DNA of 64,000 bases from Pseudomonas viridiflava (GTDB lineage: Bacteria > Pseudomonadota > Gammaproteobacteria > Pseudomonadales > Pseudomonadaceae): NCBI RefSeq assembly GCF_900591205.1, contig NZ_UUPU01000013.1, positions 1-64,000 on the forward strand, written 5' to 3'. Of the stretch, positions 57,647 through 64,000 are shown piece by piece (positions within the stretch are counted from its first letter, which is position 1; each line of letters begins with the position of its first letter). The position numbers and the translations under genes were made by a program. A model generated the notes under the pieces. It was not told the DNA's origin. It ran no database searches and saw only the letters and a program-made list of their open reading frames with translations.

Positions 57647-59631
57647 GCCGCCGCTCCCTGCATACCGAGGGCTTCACGCACCCGGCTCTTGACCTTGACC
57701 CGATAACGCCGGTCCAGCGCGGCCAGCAAACCACCAAAGCCTGTGAGCAACCCGCCGAACCAGATCCAGCGCACAAACGGCTTCACATGCACGCGCACCG
57801 CCCAGGCGCCCTCGCCCAACGGTTCACCCAGCGCTACATAGAGGTCGCGGGTGAAACCGGCGTCGATCCCGGCTTCGGTCATCATCGAACTCTGCACTGT
57901 GTACAAGCGTTTTTCCGGGTGCAGCACGGCGATTTCCTTGCCGTTGCGCACGACGCGCACGGTGCCTTTGTCTGACGTGAAGTTCGGCCCTTCGAAGTGC
58001 TTGGCGCCTTCGAAGATGAAGTGATAACCGGCCAGGTCCATGGACTCGCCCGGTGCCAGGCGCAAGTCGCGCTCGGCGCTGTTCTGGCTGGACAGGACCA
58101 CACCCAGGGCGCATACGGCGATGCCGAGGTGGGCGATCTGCATGCCCCAATAGCTGCGCGTCAAGGTCGGCAAGCCTTTGATCAAGCCTTTGTGGCGGGT
58201 CTTGTCGACGATGTCGCGCACACCGGCCAGCAACACCCAGGCGGCCAGCAGGAAGGTGGCAAGCACCGCCCAGTTGAAGTCGCCGTAGGCAAACCCGGCG
58301 ATCACCGCCAACGCCACACTGCCCAGCAGCACAGGCATCAACATGCCGGCCAGCCATTTCACCGGCGTGTCTTTCCAGCGCACCAGCATGCCGACCGCCA
58401 TCACCACCATCAACAGGCCCATCAACGGGATAAACAACGCGTTGAAATACGGCGGGCCGACGGACAGCTTGGCACCGCTCAAGGCATCCAGCACCAATGG
58501 GTAGAGGGTGCCGAGCAGGATCATCGACGCAGCCACCACCAGCACCAGGTTATTGCCCAGCAGCAGGGTTTCCCGCGACCACAGGTTGAAGCCGACCTGG
58601 CTCTTGACCACCGGCGCACGTAACGCAAACAGCGTCAGGGAGCCGCCGACCACAAACAGCAGGAAGATCAGGATGAACACGCCGCGCTCAGGGTCGGAGG
58701 CAAACGCATGCACCGAGGTCAGCACGCCCGAACGCACAAGGAAAGTGCCGAGCAGGCTGAGGGAAAAAGCCGCAATGGCCAGCAACACGGTCCAGCTTTT
58801 GAACACGCCGCGTTTTTCGGTAACGGCCAGCGAGTGAATCAGCGCTGTGCCGACCAGCCATGGCATAAAGGACGCGTTTTCCACCGGGTCCCAGAACCAC
58901 CAGCCGCCCCAGCCGAGTTCGTAATAGGCCCACCACGAGCCCAAGGTGATGCCAATCCCGAGGAAGGCCCAGGCGACGATGGTCCACGGCCGCGACCAGC
59001 GCGCCCATGCCGCATCAAGGCGCCCACCGAGCAAGGCGGCGATGGCGAAGGCGAACGCGACCGAGAAACCCACGTAACCCATATAGAGCATCGGCGGGTG
59101 CACGATCAGGCCGATGTCCTGCAGCAGCGGGTTGAGGTCATGCCCGTCGACCGGGATCTGCGGCAGGATGCGGCTGAACGGGTTGGAGGTCATGATCAAA
59201 AACAGCAGGAAGCCGATGCTGATCATCCCCATCACCGCCAGCACACGGGCCAGCATCACTTGCGGCAACTGGCGCGAGAACACCGACACGGCGAAGGTCC
59301 AGCCGCCGAGGATCAACGCCCAGAGCAGCAACGACCCTTCGTGGGCGCCCCATACGGCGCTGAACTTGTAGTACCAAGGCAGTGCGCTGTTGGAGTTATT
59401 GGCCACATAGGCGACGGAAAAGTCGTCAGTCATAAAGGCGTAGGTCAGGCAACCAAACGCGAAGACCAGGAACGCAAACTGGCCCCAGGCGGCCGGCTGC
59501 GCCAGGCTCATCCACAGGCGGTCGCCGCGCCAGGCACCGAGCAACGGCACCACCGCCTGGACGATGGCAAAACACAGGGCGAGGATCATCGCCAACTGGC
59601 CCAGCTCCGGAATAAACAGTGCGGACGTCAT
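57643..59631 (-). CDS. ccmF: Cytochrome c haem lyase subunit CcmF
   Basis: This 662-aa protein has about fifteen membrane helices and joins haem from CcmE to apocytochrome c. The Trp-rich haem-handling motif is GWGGWWFWDPVENASFMPW (about residue 235), and conserved His residues occur in WGAHEGSLLLW, VHPPMLYMG and the later ALIHSLAVTEKRG. Its large periplasmic part sits near 500-600. The length is standard. It lies between ccmE and ccmG with 3- and 4-bp junctions. Confidence 0.97.
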   Translation of the reverse strand: MTSALFIPELGQLAMILALCFAIVQAVVPLLGAWRGDRLWMSLAQPAAWGQFAFLVFAFGCLTYAFMTDDFSVAYVANNSNSALPWYYKFSAVWGAHEGSLLLWALILGGWTFAVSVFSRQLPQVMLARVLAVMGMISIGFLLFLIMTSNPFSRILPQIPVDGHDLNPLLQDIGLIVHPPMLYMGYVGFSVAFAFAIAALLGGRLDAAWARWSRPWTIVAWAFLGIGITLGSWWAYYELGWGGWWFWDPVENASFMPWLVGTALIHSLAVTEKRGVFKSWTVLLAIAAFSLSLLGTFLVRSGVLTSVHAFASDPERGVFILIFLLFVVGGSLTLFALRAPVVKSQVGFNLWSRETLLLGNNLVLVVAASMILLGTLYPLVLDALSGAKLSVGPPYFNALFIPLMGLLMVVMAVGMLVRWKDTPVKWLAGMLMPVLLGSVALAVIAGFAYGDFNWAVLATFLLAAWVLLAGVRDIVDKTRHKGLIKGLPTLTRSYWGMQIAHLGIAVCALGVVLSSQNSAERDLRLAPGESMDLAGYHFIFEGAKHFEGPNFTSDKGTVRVVRNGKEIAVLHPEKRLYTVQSSMMTEAGIDAGFTRDLYVALGEPLGEGAWAVRVHVKPFVRWIWFGGLLTGFGGLLAALDRRYRVKVKSRVREALGMQGAAA

Positions 59632-59634
59632 GGC

Positions 59635-60090
59635 TTAGCCCTCCTTTGCAGGTGTTGGAGCCGACTGGCCGCTGTCTTTCAGGGCCTTGGTGACTTCCGG
59701 CGGCATGTATTTCTCATCGTGCTTGGCCAGCACTTCATCGGCCACCACCACGCCGTCGGCGTTGAGCTTGCCCAGCGCGACGATGCCCTGGCCTTCGCGG
59801 AACAGGTCCGGGAGGATGCCACGGTAGGTGATGGTCACGGCCTTGTTGAAGTCGGTGACCACAAAGGTCACGTCCAGGGAGTCACCGGAACGCTTCAGCG
59901 AGCCCTTCTCCACCATGCCGCCGGCGCGAATCCGCGTATCGACCGGCGCTTCGCCATTGGCGATCTGGGTCGGGGTGTAGAACAGGTTGATGTTTTGCTG
60001 CAGGGCGCTCAAGGCCAGGGTGACGGCAATGCCGACGCCGGCCAGGATGGCAAGGATGATCAACAGACGCTTTCTACGCAGCGGATTCAC
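59635..60090 (-). CDS. ccmE: Haem chaperone CcmE
   Basis: This 151-aa protein has one N-terminal membrane anchor (about residues 8-28) and a periplasmic OB-fold domain. The covalent haem-binding His is in [12 protein letters not shown] (H-x-x-x-Y, about residue 124), as in E. coli CcmE. The GTG start at 60090 overlaps the ccmD stop codon (GTGA) and has GGGAGACC upstream; the frame running on to 60321 is the ccmD region in the wrong phase. Confidence 0.95.
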   Translation of the reverse strand: MNPLRRKRLLIILAILAGVGIAVTLALSALQQNINLFYTPTQIANGEAPVDTRIRAGGMVEKGSLKRSGDSLDVTFVVTDFNKAVTITYRGILPDLFREGQGIVALGKLNADGVVVADEVLAKHDEKYMPPEVTKALKDSGQSAPTPAKEG

Positions 60091-60263
60091 TTTTCGGTCT
60101 CCCGGCGCAAACGACGCGCCTCTTGTTGCAGGTAACGCTTGCGGGCCAGGATCGGCGCGGCGACGTTGACGGCCAGCACTGCCAGGCAGATGCCATAGGC
60201 CGTCCAGACATACAGGCCGTGATGGCCCATGGCGAGAAACTCGCTGAAAGAAGCAAAACTCAT
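60087..60263 (-). CDS. ccmD: Haem exporter protein CcmD
   Basis: This 58-aa single-helix protein was read directly from the sequence: [20 protein letters not shown], then a membrane helix ending AVLAVNV and a basic tail [17 protein letters not shown]. The family's short length, MGxHGxYVW motif and charged C-terminus are all present. CcmD stabilises the CcmABC-CcmE complex and aids release of haem-loaded CcmE. It overlaps ccmC and ccmE by 4 bp each. Confidence 0.95.
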   Translation of the reverse strand: MSFASFSEFLAMGHHGLYVWTAYGICLAVLAVNVAAPILARKRYLQQEARRLRRETEK

Positions 60264-61015
60264 GCGCGCGCTCCCAGGCTGCTTTGCACGTGCGCCTTGA
60301 CCCAGCTGGCGCGGGCTTCACGCTTGAGCACTTCGAGGCGCATGCGCATCAGCAGCACCGCGCCGAAGAAGCAGTAGAACCCCAGCACCATCAATAGCAG
60401 CGGCGCCCACATCTCTACCGGCATCGCCGGTTTTTCGGTGAGGGTGAACGTGGCGCCCTGGTGCAGGGTGTTCCACCACTGCACCGAGTATTTGATGATC
60501 GGGATATTGATCACGCCGACGATGGCCAGCACCGCACAGGCTTTGGCGGCGCTGTCACGATTACTGATCGCGTTGCCCAGGGCAATCAGACCGAAATACA
60601 GAAACAGCAGGATCAGCATGGACGTCAGTCGCGCATCCCACACCCACCACGAGCCCCAGGTGGGTTTGCCCCAGATCGCGCCGGTGACCAGCGCCACGGC
60701 GGTCATCCACGCACCGACGGGCGCGGCGCATTGCAGGGCGACGTCGGCGAGTTTCATCTTCCACACCAGGCCCACCACGCCGCACACCGCCAGCATCACG
60801 TAGCAGGACTGGGCCAGCATCGCGGCGGGCACGTGGATATAGATGATGCGAAAGCTGTTGCCCTGCTGGTAATCCGGCGGCGCGAAGGCCAGGCCCCAGA
60901 CCAGGCCAACGCCGATCAGCAACACGGCGGCGACGCTCAACCACGGCAGCAGTTTGCCACTGATGCCATAGAACCATTTGGGCGAGCCGAGCTTGTGAAA
61001 CCAGGTCCAGTTCAT
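60260..61015 (-). CDS. ccmC: Haem exporter/handling protein CcmC
   Basis: This 251-aa inner-membrane protein has six helices and attaches haem to CcmE. The Trp-rich motif is [13 protein letters not shown] (about residue 122), flanked by the haem-ligand His residues in [11 protein letters not shown] and in [10 protein letters not shown]. The ATG at 61015 is about 85 bp downstream of ccmB. Confidence 0.96.
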   Translation of the reverse strand: MNWTWFHKLGSPKWFYGISGKLLPWLSVAAVLLIGVGLVWGLAFAPPDYQQGNSFRIIYIHVPAAMLAQSCYVMLAVCGVVGLVWKMKLADVALQCAAPVGAWMTAVALVTGAIWGKPTWGSWWVWDARLTSMLILLFLYFGLIALGNAISNRDSAAKACAVLAIVGVINIPIIKYSVQWWNTLHQGATFTLTEKPAMPVEMWAPLLLMVLGFYCFFGAVLLMRMRLEVLKREARASWVKAHVQSSLGARA

Positions 61016-61099
61016 TGCTGTTTCTCACGGTTGCTTCTCGTCATTGCGAGAAGCGTAGGGTCTTTACTGACCCAGCGTATAACGCTGAATCAGACCTCA

Positions 61100-61768
61100 T
61101 TATTCGCCGACGCTGATCTTCAGGCCGGCCGCTATAGCAAAGGGTGTCAGGGTTACCGCCAGGGCGGTCAGGCTACCAAGCCACAGGAGGTAACCGGTCG
61201 CCGGCATACCCATGAGCGCGGCCTGCAAAGCGCCGCTGCCCAGGATCAACACCGGGATGTACAAAGGCAGAATCAACAGGGCCAGCAACAGACCACCGCG
61301 TTTCAAACCGACGGTCAACGCTGCGCCCACCGCCCCCAACAGGCTGAGCACCGGCGTACCGAGCAACAAGGACAGGAGCAACACCGGCAGGCATTCAACG
61401 GGCAAGCCCAGCATCATCGCCAGCAGCGGCGAGAGCAAGACTAGCGCCAAGCCTGAAAAAGCCCAGTGTGCCAGTACCTTGGCCAGTACCAGAAGTGGCA
61501 GAGGGTGCGACGAAAGGACCCACTGTTCGAGGGAACCGTCTTCGAAATCACTGCGAAACAGCCCGTCCAGCGAGAGCAGGACCGATAAAAGCGCGGCGAC
61601 CCACACCAGTCCTGGGGACAAGGTTTGCAACAGTTTAGTCTCGGGCCCGACCGCCAACGGAAACAACGCGATGACGATGGCGAAGAATACCAGCGGGTTG
61701 GCCAGTTCGGCCGGGCGACGGCACAACAACCGCGCTTCGCGGGCAACCAACAGGGCGAACACGCTCAT
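61100..61768 (-). CDS. ccmB: Haem exporter permease CcmB
   Basis: This 222-aa six-helix membrane subunit pairs with CcmA as an ABC-type complex whose ATP hydrolysis drives release of haem-loaded CcmE. The family segments [33 protein letters not shown] and the conserved [15 protein letters not shown] are visible. The ATG at 61768 overlaps ccmA by 4 bp; the codons upstream of it in this frame belong to ccmA. Confidence 0.95.
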   Translation of the reverse strand: MSVFALLVAREARLLCRRPAELANPLVFFAIVIALFPLAVGPETKLLQTLSPGLVWVAALLSVLLSLDGLFRSDFEDGSLEQWVLSSHPLPLLVLAKVLAHWAFSGLALVLLSPLLAMMLGLPVECLPVLLLSLLLGTPVLSLLGAVGAALTVGLKRGGLLLALLILPLYIPVLILGSGALQAALMGMPATGYLLWLGSLTALAVTLTPFAIAAGLKISVGE

Positions 61769-62400
61769 AGCGACCACTGGCCCAGGTCGAGGTCACGGTA
61801 ACCGGCGGGCACACGCGTGAGGGTATGGTGAGTGGTCAGCAAGATCAAACCGCCCTGCTCGCAATGTTCGGCCAGGTGTTCCTCCAACTGGGCGACGCCT
61901 TGTTTGTCGAGGGCGGTGAAGGGCTCGTCGAGAATCCACAGCGGCGGGCCCGGCAAGTACAAACGCGCCAGGGCCACGCGGCGCTGCTGGCCGGCAGACA
62001 GGGTATGGCAGGGAACGTCTTCGAAACCCTTGAGGCCGACGGCGGCCAGGGCCTGCCAGATGGCGTCGCGGGATGCCGGGTGATGCAGGGCGCTGAGCCA
62101 ACTGAGGTTTTCTTCTGCGGTCAGTACGTCTTTGATGCCGGCGGCGTGGCCGATCCAGATCAAGGTGCGGGCGAGTTCAGTGCGCTGTTCGTTGAGGGGC
62201 TTGCCGTTGAGTCGCACCTCACCGGCCGTCGGCTGCATCAAACCGGCCAGCAGGCGCAGCAAACTGGTCTTGCCACTGCCGTTGGGGCCGCTGATTTGCA
62301 CCATGTCGCCGCCCGCCAGACGCAGTTCGAGGTGTTCGAACAACAGGCGCAGGTCGCGCTCACAGGCAAGCGCTACGGCTTCAAGAAGAGGGCTGGTCAA
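61765..62400 (-). CDS. ccmA: Haem exporter ATPase CcmA
   Basis: This 211-aa ABC ATPase has Walker [12 protein letters not shown] (about residue 38), the signature [14 protein letters not shown] (about 127), Walker [14 protein letters not shown] and an H-loop in LLTTHHTL. It begins with TTG; the encoded N-terminus [16 protein letters not shown] agrees with Pseudomonas CcmA and no better start is available. It is the first gene of the ccm operon, which runs ccmABC-D-E-F-G-H-I without a gap over 85 bp. Confidence 0.94.
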   Translation of the reverse strand: MTSPLLEAVALACERDLRLLFEHLELRLAGGDMVQISGPNGSGKTSLLRLLAGLMQPTAGEVRLNGKPLNEQRTELARTLIWIGHAAGIKDVLTAEENLSWLSALHHPASRDAIWQALAAVGLKGFEDVPCHTLSAGQQRRVALARLYLPGPPLWILDEPFTALDKQGVAQLEEHLAEHCEQGGLILLTTHHTLTRVPAGYRDLDLGQWSL

Positions 62401-62600
62401 GAGATCGCGGGCCTTTACGGTTCAAGTCGGCGGTGCAGCGGCCGTTATAGAAAGATGCACAATAACGGCTTTGGCGACCGATTTTAGAGAGCTGGATCAA
62501 ATAGTTGTGAGGTTTTTACCGCTCTCTTTGCAGACGGGCGGCATTATACATGCGATGCCCTACTCTAAAGAGGGCAATTTCCCCAGAGACGACGCGCGCG
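62401..62600. promoter_or_regulatory. Divergent ccmA/fliK-like promoter region
   Basis: The 200 bp between the divergent ccmA and fliK-like genes contains no gene or REP. It should hold both promoters; I did not find a convincing consensus pair. GCGGCATTATACATGCGATG near 62529-62548 could supply a -10 (TATACA) for the plus strand. Confidence 0.35.
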
Positions 62601-64000
62601 ATGACCGGTGAGATCAACCTTCCGACCCTTCCACCCGCCCCGGCAACCGGGCCCGGCCCTGTGCCTGCAACCGGTGAATTGCTGAAACTGCTTGAGCCGC
62701 AGATCGGGTTGATCGACCCCGGAAAAACCGCGAACGCGCAAGTGATCGGCCTTAAACAAGGCGGTGAAGCCTTTCAGTTGCTGCTCAAGCTGACGCTGGA
62801 TGGTGGTCGCCAAACCCTGGTGCAGGCCAGCAGCGCCCAGCCGCTGCCGCTGGGCAGCAATGTCGCGGTGAGCCAGACGCCCGCGGGCAACCTGACCCTC
62901 AGTTTGCAACAGGCCATGAGCGCCAACGTGGCGGCCCTCACCCGCATCGACACCCACCAGATGCCGGTGGGCACGCTGTTGCAGGCCAAGGTGCTGACCA
63001 CCCAGATGCTGCCGCAGGGCACCGCGCAGCCGGCGATCTACCGATCCCTGGTGACCGTGCTCAACAATGCCCTGGCCGGCGCGACGCTGACGGTAGAAAG
63101 CCCGCAGCCCTTGCGCGTCGGCAGTTTGCTCAGTGCCGTGGTGCAGACCCCACACACCCTGAGCTTTGTGCCGTTGAGCGGGCTCAAGGATCAACTGGCG
63201 GTTACACAACAACTGGCCACCCAGCAAAGTCGCCAGGGTTCGCTGGATGCGGTGTTTAACGCCATCCAGAACCTGCCGCGTGGCGACAGCACCTCCGCCG
63301 ACCTGCGCGCAGCTGCCGATCGACTGCTGGCGGCCTTGCCCGACCTGGCGCAGGTCAGTAATCCCAAGGTGTTGGCACAAGTGGTGCAAAACAGCGGCGC
63401 GTTTCTGGAAGCCAAATTACTCGCTGGGCAAAACCCGCAAGTACCGCCGCTGGACATGAAGGGCGCCTTGCTGCGCCTGGTCGCGGATTTAGTGCCCGCC
63501 CTGCCCGCCAGCACCAACCTCAATGCCATCCTCGCCGCCAATACCCTGGCCCAGGTGCTACCGAACTTTGTGCGCAGCCCGCTGAACACCCTCGGCCAGG
63601 TCAGCGCCCGCCAAGCACCGGCCGGCTTCCCACTGCCCGAGCGGCTGATGGCGAAACTGGAAGGCGAAGGCGACCTGGAAAACCTGCTGCGCCTGGCCGC
63701 CGGGGCGATCTCGCGCTTGCAGAGCCATCAGCTCTCGAGCCTGGAACAAACCGGCACTACCGCCGATGGCCGTCTGCAGACCACCTGGCAGTTGGAGATC
63801 CCCATGCGCACCTTGCAGGACATCGTGCCGCTGCAGGTCAAGTTCCAGCGTGAAGAGCCTGCGCAGGACAAGGACCAGCCCGACCGTAAAGACAAGAAAG
63901 ACCCTAAACACATGCTCTGGCGCGTGGAACTGGCCTTCGACATGGAGCCGCTGGGGCCGTTGCAGGTTCAGGCACAGCTGACCCAGGGCAAACTCTCCAG
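62601..64000 (+). CDS. FliK-like flagellar hook-length control protein (3' part outside window)
   Basis: The frame is open from the ATG at 62601 to the window edge, 466 codons. The protein is hydrophilic, rich in Gln, Leu, Ala and Pro, with repeated short helical segments and a charged run DKDQPDRKDKKDPKH, ending with LWRVELAFDMEPLGPLQVQA, which matches the start of the Flg_hook C-terminal domain of FliK-type proteins. The conserved substrate-switch domain would continue past the window. No flagellar gene is seen nearby, so this may be the FliK paralogue found beside ccm genes in other pseudomonads; that recollection is unchecked. Confidence 0.78.
   Translation, partial: MTGEINLPTLPPAPATGPGPVPATGELLKLLEPQIGLIDPGKTANAQVIGLKQGGEAFQLLLKLTLDGGRQTLVQASSAQPLPLGSNVAVSQTPAGNLTLSLQQAMSANVAALTRIDTHQMPVGTLLQAKVLTTQMLPQGTAQPAIYRSLVTVLNNALAGATLTVESPQPLRVGSLLSAVVQTPHTLSFVPLSGLKDQLAVTQQLATQQSRQGSLDAVFNAIQNLPRGDSTSADLRAAADRLLAALPDLAQVSNPKVLAQVVQNSGAFLEAKLLAGQNPQVPPLDMKGALLRLVADLVPALPASTNLNAILAANTLAQVLPNFVRSPLNTLGQVSARQAPAGFPLPERLMAKLEGEGDLENLLRLAAGAISRLQSHQLSSLEQTGTTADGRLQTTWQLEIPMRTLQDIVPLQVKFQREEPAQDKDQPDRKDKKDPKHMLWRVELAFDMEPLGPLQVQAQLTQGKLS

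Overview
This window is chromosomal DNA from a fluorescent Pseudomonas, most likely the P. fluorescens group. The evidence is the GC-rich coding bias, the proteins that read as Pseudomonas orthologues, many REP-type palindromes of the kinds known from P. fluorescens, and a gene order that I recall, without a search, as resembling P. aeruginosa around cysP, pyk, ttuD, glxR, hyi, gcl and the ccm cluster. No tRNA, rRNA, CRISPR array or prophage was seen.

Layout: (1) 1-11.4 kb holds the tail of an IS3-family transposase, a chemoreceptor, a periplasmic amidohydrolase, OsmC-like, pirin and dienelactone hydrolase genes, htpG, two tandem PaaI-type thioesterases, a small lipoprotein, a DUF599 membrane protein and brnQ. 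(2) 11.4-24.5 kb is a TCA-cycle block: sdhCDAB, sucAB, lpd and sucCD on the minus strand, with gltA divergent across a 364-bp promoter region that shows a good sigma70-type promoter for each direction. (3) 24.7-34.5 kb holds actP with its DUF485 partner, an orphan betaine-type binding protein, a GH17-like membrane glucosidase/transglycosylase, a hydrolase-mlaA pair, an unrecognised protein built from two related repeats, and a TetR regulator.

(4) 34.6-43.4 kb is a glyoxylate-to-pyruvate pathway (glcG-like, gcl, hyi, glxR, ttuD, pyk) followed by a urea-transporter gene, which fits ureide (allantoin) catabolism. A REP-associated tyrosine transposase gene flanked by REP sequences sits between the TetR gene and the glcG-like gene. 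Two identical perfect palindromes in the glcG/gcl divergent promoter are likely operators. (5) 43.4-50.2 kb holds a potassium channel, a sulfate-binding protein, a DUF5666-like protein, an MFS exporter, a hicAB toxin-antitoxin pair, and a cytochrome P450 divergent from an ArsR-type regulator. (6) 50.2-53.7 kb is a relic of a carbon-phosphorus lyase operon: phnP, phnN and phnM are intact, phnL is cut off beside a REP element, and the core lyase genes are absent.

(7) 53.7-55.0 kb holds a small cysteine-rich secreted protein and a DUF6124-type small gene. The latter is preceded by about 190 bp that can fold into nested stems, the best candidate here for an undescribed structured RNA or cis-regulatory leader. 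(8) 55.0-62.4 kb is a proline-rich lipoprotein and the complete cytochrome c maturation operon ccmABCDEFGHI, with overlapping genes that include a 58-codon ccmD. The window ends inside a FliK-like gene.

The clearest targets for follow-up are the structured leader at 54.39-54.58 kb, the RAYT/REP system, the palindrome pair controlling glyoxylate genes, the two-repeat protein at 32.8-33.7 kb and the truncated phn operon.
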